From Chinchilla lanigera (lineage: Eukaryota > Chordata > Mammalia > Rodentia > Chinchillidae): a stretch of 64,000 nucleotides of DNA. Of the stretch, positions 24,130 to 34,430 are shown piece after piece (positions within the stretch are counted from its first letter, which is position 1; every line of letters starts with the position of its first letter). A program made the position numbers and the translations under genes. The stretch spans positions 5,977,442-6,041,441 of the forward strand of contig NW_004955477.1 of NCBI RefSeq assembly GCF_000276665.1. The letters run 5' to 3'. The notes under the pieces were generated by a model that saw only the letters and a list, made by a program, of their open reading frames with translations, searched no databases and was not told the DNA's origin.

Positions 24130-24480
24130 TGGGTGTTGTACACACCTGCCCCAGGTGAGACTGCCAGGTGCTGGGGAGGCTGTGGTGAAGGAGATGTGGT
24201 TCCTTATCTCTGTGAAGCACAACAAACTAGCTCCTGAAAGAGCTAGGCACACATTAGCCTGTGTGGTGATGGTTCACCACCACACTCCTGCGTGCAGGTG
24301 AGCCCTGGTGCTGTGGGGTACGGAGTCATCTGCAGAGCCTCCTTAGCAGTGGAAGAGTCTAGGTTAGGCTTTGAAGACCAGTGGGATTTTTACTGGATGA
24401 GAAGCAGAACCCTCCAGATAAGGAAGCACTGTGTTCTAATACAGGAGAGCAAAACTGGGGAATGGTAAAGTGTTTGTCTA
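24130..24480 (+). repeat. Probable L2 fragment
   Basis: 'gccaggtgctggggaggctg' and 'ggttccttatctctgtgaag' are followed by 'gttaggctttgaagaccagt' and 'actgtgttctaatacaggag'. This is the order expected for an old L2 ('aggtgctgggga ... ggtccctgccct ... gaggtttgaagga'). Divergence is high. Confidence 0.45.
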
Positions 24481-25185
24481 GGGGCCTCCATTCCTTGGGA
24501 AGTCCTTGTTGTTGAAATTTTTTGAAACCTTCCAACAGCCTTCAACACTTACTGGTCCCTTGTGTAATTCCCCACAAGGTCTGCTTTTGCTATTGGCTTG
24601 GTGAATGGCATTCTAGAAGTAAATGTTGACACCCGTAGCATCTTCTGTGTCTTAACCACAGAATGTCATGACTCCAGGTGAAGGTGAAGGTATCTTGGAA
24701 CAAGGGGTCCCAGTGGTACATTTGACAAACACACTTGTGCCAGGCCTGTGCTGGGTAGAGAGTTATCACAGAGGCTCAGAAATTCTGTCAAGAAAGATTT
24801 GTGGGACTTTGTCTGACAACTGGATATGGGTCACACCATTCTATCTTCTTGAGAAAATTTGTGCCTGAAAGGGAAAACACTGAGAGCCTTCACTAAGTTT
24901 TGTCTGCTTTTTATTATTTAATGTATTATATTCGACTTTCCAAGGAGATCTGTGGTAGAGTTTGCTTGGCATCCCAGAAAAAATATTTTCACCTTTGTTC
25001 ATGTTAAAAAAAGAGTCACCTTAGTTTCTCACTTTTATACCAAATCTCATGTATTTTATTATTTGTGATAAATTGAACTATTTTGCATTTTTTCTTATTT
25101 ACTTTTCAGAGAGATTCATTGATGCAAACATGCATCTTGAAATGATGCCTGTGTGAAGGTGTTCACTCATGGTTGTATCATGTAA
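24481..25185. other. Unassigned sequence
   Basis: The left part is GC-moderate and 24900-25180 is AT-rich. No gene or repeat recognised. Confidence 0.4.
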
Positions 25186-25189
25186 TTTT

Positions 25190-25630
25190 GTAGTTATTGT
25201 TAATTGAGCCCTGGATGTGCTGAGTGGGCAGGGTGCCTGATTTCTGCCCACATGGAGCTGACAGTCTAGTGGAGGGACAGAAAATCCAATAGATAACTAT
25301 AGTAAGAGATGGGCGTAGGAATAAAAAAACTGATGAGATGAAAGGCTGAGATGATGATTCTAGCTGGAGTATTTGGGGAACTCTCACATGAGAATGGTAC
25401 TTGCTGGCTGTGTAAAATATAAAGAGGTAGAGAATGGAAGAAAAATGCCAGAGCAGGCAGAGGACATAGAGTTGAATGGGGAGGGTGCAGAGGTAATTGA
25501 GATTGGTGTAGCCACTGCTGAGGGGAGCGGGATGCACCCTGCAGCCAGTGCTCATAAGGTGGCTTTGGATTGGAATGGTGAGAGCCCCAAGGCCAGGCTG
25601 AGGGAGGTGATGAGTGATGACTTGGTCCAT
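25190..25630 (+). repeat. L2 element fragment
   Basis: 'ttgagccctggatgtgctga' is followed by 'cccacatggagctgacagtc' and 'tagtggagggacag', then by 'gccagagcaggcagaggaca'. This matches the L2 block 'cctcatggagcttacagtctagtgggagagacag' and its downstream part. The sequence then abuts an LTR. Confidence 0.65.
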
Positions 25631-25633
25631 TTT

Positions 25634-26466
25634 GTGATACTGTAACAGAATACTTGAGGATAAGCACTTTTATAAAGAAAAGAGGTTTATTTGGTTCACA
25701 ATTTTGGAGAGTCCACATAGCATTGAATGTCATCTTGATGAGGGACCCCTGGCTGCATCACAGCATGGTAGATGGCATCAGGTGGTGGGAGAGAGAGAGT
25801 TGTGTGACATGGCCTGAGGAGAAGAAAGGGAGCTAATAGAGGAAGCTAAACTTGCATTGTAACAACTGGCTCTTGTGGTAACTAATCCAGGCTTCTGAGA
25901 TCTTCTATAGTCTGGAGAAAACTAACATAGTATTACGGTTTAGAATCAAGAATATCCCCCAAAGGCCTCATGAGCTCACATACGGGTCTTGTGGAAGGTG
26001 GTTGGGTTGTAGGGGTGCTGATTCCACTGGTGAGTTCAGGAGCTGAGTGTGTTGTTGGAAGGTGGCCCTGGCCAGGAGAAGCAGGTCACTGGGTGTGGGT
26101 TTATCTTCCTCCTGGTTCCTTCCCTCTCTGCTCTGTGCTTCCCAGTCACCATGACATGAGCAGCTTTCCTCTGCTATGCCCCTCTGCCACCTGATTCTGC
26201 TCTGGAGCCAGCTGACCATGGACTGTAACTGTGAGCTCAAATAAACCCCTCTTTCTTTAAACTGTGTGTATCAGGTATTGTGTCTCAGCAAAGAGAAAGT
26301 GACTAAGGCATCTAGTCTCTTGAGAAGAACACTAATCCTCTAATGAAGCACGTACCTCCTGACTCCCAACATTTCTTAAAGGCTCTACCACCTCAGTACT
26401 GTCACGCTGTGGAATTAATCCTCAATAAGAGTTTTGGCAGGGACAAACCACATCCTAACTGCAGCA
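25634..26466 (-). mobile_element. MaLR/MLT-type LTR, reverse, split by a younger LTR
   Basis: The left piece (25634-25930) reads 'gatactgtaacagaatactt' then 'aggtttatttggttcacaat', the reversed LTR end with its polyadenylation region. The right piece (26311-26466) reads 'aacactaatcctctaatgaa', then 'ctaccacctcagtactgtca' and 'ggacaaaccacatcctaact', the reversed LTR start. The two pieces form one ancient MaLR LTR interrupted by the forward LTR at 25931-26310. No internal retroviral genes are present. Confidence 0.75.
25931..26310 (+). mobile_element. Solo MaLR-type LTR nested in the older LTR
   Basis: It begins near 'acggtttagaatcaagaat' and runs through 'gtcaccatgacatgagcagc' and 'accatggactgtaactgtga'. 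It carries AATAAA at 26240-26245 and ends 'gtgactaaggca'. This is the arrangement of MaLR solo LTRs (paired 'actgtgagc...aataaacc' and 'gactaa.aca'). Orientation is opposite to the host element. No coding region remains. Confidence 0.75.
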
Positions 26467-26636
26467 TAGAGCTTCATTTATTTAACACTAATTTTATCTC
26501 CAGGATCTGAGAAGAAAGTAGGAAGAGACAGGCAGTCATCAGGGCTCTAAGTAGAGGGTTATAGGAGAGAACTTAATTTAGGGACACAGTTTTCATTAAA
26601 GAAAGGGAGGGACAAAGATGGGCCACGGAGTCTCTC
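26467..26636. other. Unassigned sequence
   Basis: Short flank of the LTR with no feature recognised. Confidence 0.4.
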
Positions 26637-26700
26637 TAGGCACGCGTGTGTGCATACATATACACACACACGCCTGCCTGCATGCATGTCCACACTCAGA
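26637..26700. repeat. Alternating purine-pyrimidine patch
   Basis: Mixed CACGCGTGTGTGCATACATA / CACACACACGCC text followed by GCATGCATG forms a short region with Z-DNA-like alternation. Confidence 0.6.
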
Positions 26701-26940
26701 GAAAGGTAAGCTCTGTGTGCTGGGTTTCAAGCCAGGACAGCCTGGTCTCTGCTCATCTCTGATTGGTGCCCACATGGCCATTTGATGCCTGTCTGAGACA
26801 GGCGTCAGAGACCTTCCTGCATGCCAGCTGCCATTGTTGCAGAGATTCCAGCCACTTGCGGGTTACAGAGGGAGGAGGCTGAGTCTCTGGGTGGGGGTAG
26901 GGCCTCATCTGAAACTTCCTCAGTTTCCAGTCTGCTCCAT

Positions 26941-26972
26941 GTCACAGTGACGGTGACAGTGACGGTCATACT
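26941..26972. repeat. Short GTGACR tandem repeat
   Basis: About five 6-base units of GTGACA/GTGACG type occur in a row, which is a small tandem repeat. Confidence 0.75.
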
Positions 26973-26974
26973 CA

Positions 26975-28200
26975 CAGAGATGTTGGGGCTGTATTCACCC
27001 CATACTTATGACACGGCCTTCTGCATCATACTCAGTTCACACAGAAGCCTGAGCAAATCCTGAGCTATCTACTCACTAGTTCTCCAATACTACATCATGA
27101 CAGCTGCAGAGAAGCCTTTAGGCCACTCCCAGAGTAATATGACAATGGCAGCAGCACCACTACCACAAGCAGTGAGACACGGCACACTTCAGGACAGTAG
27201 TCCCTGTGTCACATGTCACTCACTCTTCAGGCTTTCAGTAATAGGGTCTCTTGAGCCTGCTCACACAAGCAGAGCTGAAGCCTGTTAGAATGAATGCCTT
27301 TTCCCTACCCAGACCAAGCTCTGGGGAATTCCCCACCTCAGATCTGTACAGGTGGTGAATCAACAGATGCTCCCTCGCCCTTCACGCTTTATTCTGTGCC
27401 TTCTGGTTCTAGGGACCACGACTCCCCAGAGTGACTGCTGGGCTTCCTCTCATCTGGCTGATGACCTTGGGGACAGAGGAGGACACACTAGTAAGTGTCC
27501 TCTGAGTGCCACTCTGTGTAGCATGTGCCAGGAAGGAAGATGGAGGGTGTGCCCAGTGAGCGCCACAAGCGAGCTCTGTGCTCCAGAACATGCTATTGGC
27601 CAGACCCACCCTATGGACAGGGTGGAGGTGTGATGATGGCGAGACTCATGGGCGTGCGGACGGTGATGGCTTGAGGCTGCCTTCCAGGAGTGAGGAACAG
27701 GAGGATGGCTCATAGAGAGGACCAGAGGCACCCTGAGGTGGGTGAGCTGCAGACTGCAGGCAAGTGAGAGAGGCTCTTCTAAGACAAGGGCTTGTCTCAG
27801 GCAGGAGTCAGAAACAGGTACCAGGGCTAGCAGTGTGGGAGCCTGGGCTCTGGCTGGGAGCCACTGCAAGCTGTCAAAGGCAGGGCTCTGGGGAAAGGCG
27901 GAAGGGGAGACAGAAGGACCCAGAAGCCTTGATGTATGTGTGCTCGCTCCTTCCTGGCTGGGGAAACAAAACTCCTCGGGAACGGCCTGATATCTGCCTG
28001 TTTGGTGACAGGAACCTACGGAGAGTATGTGGCTCTTTTGCTTGTTGCGTTGGTCAGTGGTGATTGTCTTCTCACAGCAATCCAAAGGCCAGTAAGATTC
28101 TTGTTTAAGCCATTCTGTTTGGGTGTTTTGTGAGTGCCCCATGGGGGAAATGGTTGAACCAGCTCCTGTCTATCCCTGAGGTCTGTTGGCCCCAGAGGAA
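26975..28200. other. Unassigned GC-moderate sequence
   Basis: The longest open frame in the window (230 codons, minus strand, 27450-28142) lies here. It has no recognisable domain, and its low-complexity Ser/His/Pro-rich composition and lack of splice structure argue against a gene. A small LTR-end-like phrase ('gtttaagccattctgtttgg') is at 28105-28124. Confidence 0.45.
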
Positions 28201-28204
28201 GCAG

Positions 28205-28335
28205 TCTAGTTCAGGTCAGTCCTTATCTATTGAGTGTCTGCTCTGGGGTGGAGCCTAGAGTGGGGTAGGGGATTGAAGAATTAGGAACAAGGAGATCTGT
28301 CTCTGGTCCCACCTGGAGTGACCATACAGAGGGCA
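28205..28335 (+). repeat. Probable L2 fragment
   Basis: 'tatctattgagtgtctgctc' and 'gcctagagtggggtagggga' followed by 'aaggagatctgtctctggtc' resemble L2 ('ttattgagcacctactatgt ... gctaggcactgggga'). Confidence 0.45.
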
Positions 28336-28339
28336 GAGG

Positions 28340-29335
28340 CTACCACAGGAAAGTAGGATTGTGTGGGCTGTGGGTACCTGGTACCTGGTGAGCGGGCCAC
28401 ATCAGGGTCTTCACCTTGTCAGGAGGTATGGGCTGGGCCTCACACTCTTTTGTTTGTTTGCTGAAGCAGTACTTGGCTCTTGGATGAGAAATGACTGACA
28501 TTTACAGCACTGGGAGAAAGTGAGTGGGTTTTATTTTTTTCCATGGCTCCTTCAAAAAATCTAAGGGTGGCTGCCTCCTGAGGAGCCCTTGTGTCTAACC
28601 AGGGGCTTAAGCATGACAATCAATGCTTCCATGCCAAGAAGTGTCCCACAGAGATGCTGAGCATCAGCTTGCTTTGAGGAGCCAGAGCAGGATGTCAATG
28701 ACCAAGACATGTCGTTGTCCCTTCAACCTTCTTGGGACTCAGAGGAGCCCCCTGCAGGACAAGGGGCAGAATGGTGAGTGTGCAGGCAGGTGGGCACTGC
28801 CGTCTGGCCATTCTTAGAGGCTGCTGATTTGTCCATGACCCTAAAGGTCTCGGTAGCCCACGGAGAAGGCAGAAAAGAAAGAGAAAGTGAAGTTCATGGG
28901 GGGTGGGCAGGATGCTTGGGAAACCAAAACAGGGTTTACAGAGGAAAGAGTGACTTGGAAAATACATCACATTGGCCTTACCTTTAAGTGTGAATACAAT
29001 AAACCCTTATTTAGGAAGGCTTGCAGCACTGACTGGAAAGCAGAATGGACAACGGGACCACTCAGGACGCCAGTCAAGAGCATTCCCACTTCAGACTGAA
29101 TTACCTCGCCAGTGTATTGTAAGAGCTGCCCACACTGGGAGAAGTTCCAATCAATACGCCCAGCCTCATGTGCTTATCAAGTCCCTGAGTCTGTGAAATA
29201 TTTGAAAATGGGGAACACAGTCCCTAACGATAGACAGAAACAGCCCTGTAAAGAGAAACCCTGCTTATGGAATGGCCTTCAAAGTGAGAAAACCTTGGGT
29301 TTGGTCTTCTGAGCAGGCCAATTTTTCAAAGGATT
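28340..29335. other. Unassigned sequence
   Basis: Short open frames only. Nothing recognisable. Confidence 0.4.
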
Positions 29336-29339
29336 CTGA

Positions 29340-29725
29340 ATTTTGTGAATCCACTCAAATTTATTATTACTTTTTCATCAGGTGGTGTGGTAAGTAATGC
29401 TTACTTCTTGGACAATGGGAAGGCGGGGAGTCAAATCTGTTGTGAAGGATTTTAGCTTTTGTTCTTTCAAAGGCACATAATCAAGACACCAGCGCCTGTT
29501 TCTTATGGATGATGATTTGCAAACTAAGGGATAAGAAATTTCAATCTTGAACAAAGGAATGAATTTGTCCACAAATATTACCGAACCGCAGCCTGATTAT
29601 AAAAATCAGTGTGAGGTTTGCACACACACAACTGCAATGGTAAATTTTACATGAAACAAACGTTCCACACATACGGCATATGCCTGATGGCTATTTACAC
29701 AAAACATTTGTAAGTTCTTGGTATT
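29340..29725. promoter_or_regulatory. Candidate conserved noncoding element
   Basis: AT-rich complex sequence carries 'aatttattattac', 'ttataaaaatcag' (CTGATT/AATCAG inverted arms at 29592-29608) and 'caatggtaaattttac'. No repeat family is recognised. It precedes the CpG island and is inferred to be regulatory. Confidence 0.3.
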
Positions 29726-29809
29726 GGAGCTTTCTCAGCTTTGCCAAACTTTGGGCCCCTTTTGGGCTCAATTTTCCAAATGGGACCAGCACTTTTCCTC
29801 CATCTAGAC

Positions 29810-29861
29810 AGCTCTCCCCTGACCAGTCCGGTGGAATGCAGCTCTCCCCTGACCAGTCCGG
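29810..29861. repeat. Two-copy tandem duplication, 30-bp period
   Basis: A 22-base unit beginning AGCTCTCCCC and ending AGTCCGG occurs at 29810-29831 and again, identical, at 29840-29861. Spacer bases between the copies give a 30-base period. Identity suggests a recent local duplication. Confidence 0.9.
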
Positions 29862-30331
29862 GAGGGGAGGTCACCGGAGGAAAAGCACGACGAAGCTTGG
29901 GGAATTGTGTTTCTGGGTATCTCAATCAAGGTCTCCCAGAAACTAGAAGGCTCCTCCCTTGGGCTCTCCTGAGGAATGCTAGCCAGCTGTAACTCACGTG
30001 TGCAAACACCGACTTCCTGGGTTTCAAACAGGTCTCCCGTCAAGTTGTAAATTGCACCCAGGACGGATGGACCAGCCCTGCACAGGTCGTAGTCCTCCTA
30101 TGGTACTGGGGCCCCGGAACCTGTATTTGCAACTCTTCCAGGGACTGCAAATCCTGACTAGCCCCTGCCCCTGTCTCTTTTCGGCTCCTCACCCTCCCGG
30201 TAAGGCCATGCAAGGTGCTCCCGGGCGCACCCCCTGGGGAAGCCCGAGGCCCAGAAGCCACACCGCAGGCTTTGCGTGCTCACTGGCTGCTTGCTCGCTT
30301 CTGCCACCGCCACCCTGAGCCAAGAGTGCGC

Positions 30332-30357
30332 GTTTCTATCGGTTAATTAGAAACCGA
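30332..30357. promoter_or_regulatory. Overlapping inverted repeats around TTAATTAG
   Basis: Arms GTTTCTA (30332-30338) and TAGAAAC (30348-30354) overlap a second pair, TCGGTT (30339-30344) and AACCGA (30352-30357). The centre is a homeodomain-type core (TTAATTAG, 30343-30350). It lies within the CpG island. Confidence 0.5.
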
Positions 30358-30386
30358 GTCAGTTGAGGCCCTGCTCACCGGCCTGC

Positions 30387-30534
30387 NNNNNNNNNNNNNN
30401 NNNNNNNNNNNNNNNNNNNNNNNNNNNNNNNNNNNNNNNNNNNNNNNNNNNNNNNNNNNNNNNNNNNNNNNNNNNNNNNNNNNNNNNNNNNNNNNNNNNN
30501 NNNNNNNNNNNNNNNNNNNNNNNNNNNNNNNNNN
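30387..30534. other. Assembly gap (148 N)
   Basis: 148 undetermined bases occur within a very GC-rich region. The true length may differ. Open frames reported across it are meaningless. Confidence 1.
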
Positions 30535-30630
30535 GCGGCGCGCTCGGGCGCATGGGTCCCCGGGCCGCGGTGCGCTCCCTGCCACGCCGCACATCAAGGC
30601 TCGGCCGGCCGGCGGGCGCCTTCATTAGCA

Positions 30631-31265
30631 GCCTGAAATTATAATATTATGTTAAAGAACAAAGCTGCTCCCCAGAAAAATATGTGCTGCATATCCGACA
30701 AAGATAAATTGGATTATTCAAAATATTCTTGATGAAATGTTACATTTTGCAACTAATTATCAATCTGTTTTATCTGCAGACCAGCTGGGCATTTTTGTGC
30801 ATGCAAGACCTGCCTTCGCAATGATCTTAAGATGTCACTGTAGCGTTTACATCTTTTATTTCAAGATTTAAATAACTAGGAAGTAGCTAATGTAATTCAC
30901 TGCTGAGAAGAAAGGCGAGCTCCTTGATTCCTTTCCAAAGCGATCTCCTCCTAATGAACTTCTTTGGACTGCGAGTAATGAGGCTTTATTCAAATAATGT
31001 TTAAGGAAGGCTGTCAGTGTAATCTCCAAAAAAAAGGGACCAATGTTTAATACATTTAAAACATCTCTATTCATGTGGTAGTAGTTTTGCAAGCTCACAA
31101 TAGCGCTCGCATTGCTCTTTCCAAGGCGGGAGCCCAGTGGACTTGCCCAGCCAAGCCCTCTCCTGGCCTCCCAAAGCGCTCAGTTCTCGCCCCTCCTTTT
31201 TGTCTGGTGTTTTCTAGCGCTGATATGTTTAAGAGACTCTGGGTTGACATAAACTCTCACTATTA
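30631..31265. promoter_or_regulatory. Candidate conserved noncoding element next to the CpG island
   Basis: AT-rich unique DNA begins within about 10 bases of the island edge. It contains 'ttaaagaacaaagctgctcc' (TCF/SOX-type AACAAAG), 'gacaaagataaattggatta', 'caactaattatcaatctg' and 'tattcaaataatg'. There is no repeat text and no coding potential. It resembles deeply conserved enhancers near developmental promoters. Confidence 0.45.
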
Positions 31266-31680
31266 GGAAGATTCAGCATTCTGCTCTTGTCTCCCATGAA
31301 AATCTCTCTTCTACTCTATGTTGGGGATTATATCAAGGTAGTTTTTTTGTTTTGTGAGCATTTTGGGGGTTTGAGACAGCAGAAGAGGGGAATCAGATGG
31401 ATTCTAGGCCCTTCACACTTTCCCGGGGCTGGGTCAGGGGCTGGAAGACCCTCAGTCTGTGTGTGTAGCAGTCAACCCCTTGGCTTCCGTGTTGCAAAAG
31501 CATTTTCTGTTTAGCTTAGGGAGATACTGTGAGCGCAGTGTACAAACACACACAGAAGTGCTTTCTGGTCTGCACTGACCTGCACTTTGCTGCAGCTCAG
31601 AGACAAAGGTAAGAATGCTCCCAGTTGCTTAGCTTTCTGTACTTTTTCATCTCTGTGATTGCTTGAGGCCAAATTCCTTG
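31266..31680. other. Unassigned sequence
   Basis: No recognisable gene or repeat. Short TG- and CA-rich patches lie near 31455-31470 and 31545-31555. Confidence 0.4.
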
Positions 31681-31684
31681 GAGA

Positions 31685-31815
31685 AGGCAAGGCTGGGCTT
31701 CACCCCCATTCTATGGAGGAGGAAGCTGAGGCTGAGAAAGCAGAAGATGTGACTTTGCTCCAGGAGACCCTGAGGGCTACGGAAAGGTAGGAATCCCAGC
31801 CTTTCCATTCCCTGC
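31685..31815 (-). repeat. MIR fragment, reverse
   Basis: 'cccccattctatggaggagg' and 'aagctgaggctgagaaagca' are followed by 'gatgtgactttgctccagga'. This is the reverse complement of the MIR order 'cctgggcaagtcacttaac ... ctcagtttcctca...'. Confidence 0.7.
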
Positions 31816-31819
31816 ACCA

Positions 31820-31975
31820 ACCCACAGTGCGTGTGCCCCACTTAGAGGAAGATGAAAGATGAAGCCGAATCTGATGGGAGGAACATGAGGGGAACCTGTC
31901 AGGACGTTGATTCCTTCTCAGCTGAGAGGTCTTCAAAGTGGCTGTGAGGGAACATGCCAAGGAAAATCAAGCAGC
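31820..31975. other. Unassigned sequence
   Basis: Short flank with nothing recognised. Confidence 0.4.
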
Positions 31976-32880
31976 CATTTTGCCACTAAAAGTGACAGAA
32001 CATACATCCTGCTTGCTTTCCTAATTGATATCATTGTGACTGCTTTTCCATAAAATTATCCCCAGACAGGTTCTCAGAACTGTCACTAAGCCATTTGAAA
32101 TCTTGCATGACGCACATCTATGTGTTGCTCTATCATCTGTATTACTTTCCCCCCTTTGCTTACTTGGCTTGGTTAGAAAATGTCTTTTGTTCAGATTGCA
32201 AAAGGAAATTATACCTGACCTGGCTCTGCCTGATTTGACCCTGAGTGTTCTATTTTGGCTTTTCTATATTAATGGTCGGATTATAAAATATAAAGGCTTT
32301 AAAGCGATACTGCTTGGACTTCCTTAAGACTCTTTGATGAGAGTTTCATCTTCTGTTTTTAAAGGTCTCTTGGAGCCAAAGTCTTGTTTCCTGTCCAGAT
32401 GTGTTTTCGGTGGGAGCTATGCCTGTGTGGGCCCAGGGGTGCTGGACCCCTTGGAGCTCCAAGGACATCCCTCCAGCCATCAGACATTTTCAGTCAGCTC
32501 CTGGGTCTCTTGCTCAAAGTGACTTAGAGGCTTTCATTAGATAATGCCAAAAAGGTCGGGATACAAAGAGACACCTGTGGATTAGGATTTAAAGAATCCC
32601 AAATATCGGGTTCTATGATTTTTTTCTAAAATTGTATCTAATCTGAAAATAAGTTCATGTCTATTTTGGAAGCTGTAAAATAGTTGCTTTTTCTCTTCTG
32701 TAGGAGAGCTATTGTGCAGATTATTTGACCAGCTGAAAGGTGTGTGATACAGGAGTCCCCTGGTTCAGTGAGCTGTGGCTTTCTTGTCCTCGCAAACAGT
32801 GCCTCTGTCCTGCCTTTGTGGATGCCTCCTGCATTGTGTGCGCAGTGGTCCCTGGGAAAGTTCCTTAATTACTGGAGAAC
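31976..32880. other. Unassigned, partly AT-rich sequence
   Basis: The parts 31976-32330 and 32530-32730 are AT-rich and complex (for example 'ctaattgatatcattgtgac' and 'taatggtcggattataa'), and might be conserved. The central GC-moderate part 32340-32520 shows nothing. No repeat is recognised. Confidence 0.35.
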
Positions 32881-32884
32881 AGGC

Positions 32885-33195
32885 AGCACTTGCTATAAAG
32901 GGCCAGACGGTAAGTCTCTTACACTTGCAGGCTACGCTGTCTCCTGCCCCTGTTTAGCTCAGCTAAGAAAATTGGAGAAAGTTGCTCATGGACATCTGAT
33001 AAATGAGTGCAGCTGTGTTCCTACAAAACTTTCTTTATGGGCACTAAAATTTGAATATCATATAATTTTCATATGTTGCAAAATAGTCTTCTGATTTTCC
33101 CCATGCATTTACAAGTGCAGTAAGCATTTTCAGTTTGTGGGTTATACAAAGCAGATGAAGGTAGATTTGGCCTGTGGCCTGGAGTTTGTGTGCTC
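32885..33195 (+). mobile_element. hAT-Charlie-type DNA transposon fragment
   Basis: 'tgctataaagggccagacgg' and 'acttgcaggctacgctgtct' give the 5' part. 'tgtgttcctacaaaactttc', 'tttatgggcactaaaatttg', 'catataattttcatatgttg' and 'ggtagatttggcctgtggcc' give the remainder. This order matches the non-autonomous hAT family with 'ctgtaaagggccagatag' ends. No transposase is encoded. Confidence 0.8.
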
Positions 33196-33339
33196 TACTT
33201 TTCAGGCCAATGCACGTCCTTCTACCTGCCCTTAACTAGCAGCCTTAACTCTGTTGCTGCTCCTACTGGAAGGAGTGAATGTTATATTTCTAAAATGGAT
33301 CTGGGACTTCTTATATAGTATTAGTCTTCTACTAATTAT

Positions 33340-33920
33340 ATATGGGTATCTAACAGATTACCTCAGATTTAGTGGCTTGCAACGGAGCCCGTTTATTATC
33401 TCACAGTTCAGTAGTGTGGACTTCCGGTGGGTTTGACTGAGTCTACTGGATAGGCTCTCCCACAGCTAATACCTTGACTTTGGCCAGGGTGGGTTCTTAC
33501 CTAGAGGCCTGGGTGGGAATCTTCCTTTGAGTCCATACGTGTAGTATACAGAACTGATTTTTTTACAGTTCTAAAACTGAGATCTACTTTCTTGCTTGTT
33601 CTCAGGTGGGGGCTGCAGTCAGCTGGGGTCCCTTCATTTTCGAGACGGCAAGGTCCCTTTAATCCTAGTCATACTGGCAATCTCTCTGACTTTGTGCTCT
33701 GCTTCCAGCCTGAGAAAGCACTCTGATGAGATCAGGCCCCCCCAGAGGGTCTCTATATTACTGTCAGGTGATTAGTAACCTTGATCGAAATTGCAAAGTT
33801 CTCTGTGCCCTGTAGCATAACACAGTCACGAGTCCTGTGTCTCACCGTATTCACGATTTCCCTCCTGCTCACTCCAAAGGGAGAGCATCACGTCGGGGTG
33901 AGCACCATTGGGTGGCATCT
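33340..33920 (-). mobile_element. Ancient LTR (MaLR/ERVL-type), reverse
   Basis: 'taacagattacctcagattt' and 'agtggcttgcaacggagccc' are followed by 'gtttattatctcacagttca', the reversed LTR end. Further on come 'ggtgggggctgcagtcagct' and 'gcaccattgggtggcatctt', which fit the reversed LTR start. Divergence is large. No internal viral genes are present. Confidence 0.65.
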
Positions 33921-33929
33921 TTGGAACTC

Positions 33930-34110
33930 TGCTATGCCATGCTGTAAAAGCTGATTATCTATTAGGATGATTCAATTCGAAGTTTAAATCATAGGTTTCA
34001 GCTGTTGGCGAAACGCTAAAAATTTCAAGAGTTAAATGAATTTTGAGTATAAATTAAGACACAGAAATGAGTTTGGGCCAAACTGCCACTCAGCTGCCGG
34101 ATGGTCTGTG
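33930..34110. promoter_or_regulatory. Candidate conserved noncoding element
   Basis: AT-rich complex sequence contains 'gctgattatctattagg', 'gatgattcaattcgaag' and 'aatgaattttgagtataaat'. It has no repeat text and sits between two LTRs. Confidence 0.3.
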
Positions 34111-34324
34111 ATTAGAGGGAGAGGAAGGTGAAACTGAGGAAGGGGAGAGTGGAGGGGAAGTCGAGGTAGAGCAATAAAAAGCAGAGGGGGATCCTTTCTG
34201 AAGACTTTGTCTCTGCTTAAAAAGGAAGTAATCGACTTTGTGCTGCAAAACCTTCAGAAGACCTTCATCACCAAGGAGTTTTCTTCAAAATCACATATGT
34301 TCTTCTCTCATGCACACATACTTA
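34111..34324. other. Unassigned sequence
   Basis: A purine-rich patch (34111-34195) is followed by ordinary sequence. Confidence 0.4.
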
Positions 34325-34430
34325 TCTGTACCGCAAAATTTATTGAGCACCTAGTATATGCCAGGCCAATGTCAGACACTGGAAAGTAAACAGGAAGAAG
34401 GCAGCCAGCCCCAGCACAGGCATTTGGGGC
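34325..34430 (+). repeat. L2-type fragment
   Basis: 'aatttattgagcacctagta' and 'tatgccaggccaatgtcaga' followed by 'cactggaaagtaaacagg' form the standard L2 phrase 'ttattgagcacctactatgtgccaggcac'. Confidence 0.7.

Larger units (their letters stand above)
30180..30630. promoter_or_regulatory. CpG island interrupted by an assembly gap
   Basis: CpG density rises from about 30.18 kb ('cccgggcgcacc', 'gcccgaggcccag') and is very high right of the gap ('gcggcgcgctcgggcgca', 'cggccggccggcgggcg'). It drops abruptly after 30622, where AT-rich sequence begins. The gap itself (30387-30534) lies in the GC-rich core. The island could be a promoter of a gene or noncoding transcript running in either direction, or an orphan island. 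No start codon, splice donor or TATA box can be assigned. Confidence 0.7.

Noticed and set aside
27450..28142. Longest open frame in the window (230 codons, minus strand)
   Set aside because: Its composition is Ser/His/Pro/Leu-rich without domain or splice signals, and it lies in GC-moderate DNA with overlapping open frames on the other strand. Chance openness is the simplest explanation.
30343..30644. Open frames running through the undetermined bases
   Set aside because: The run of X residues is the assembly gap. Real coding content cannot be judged.
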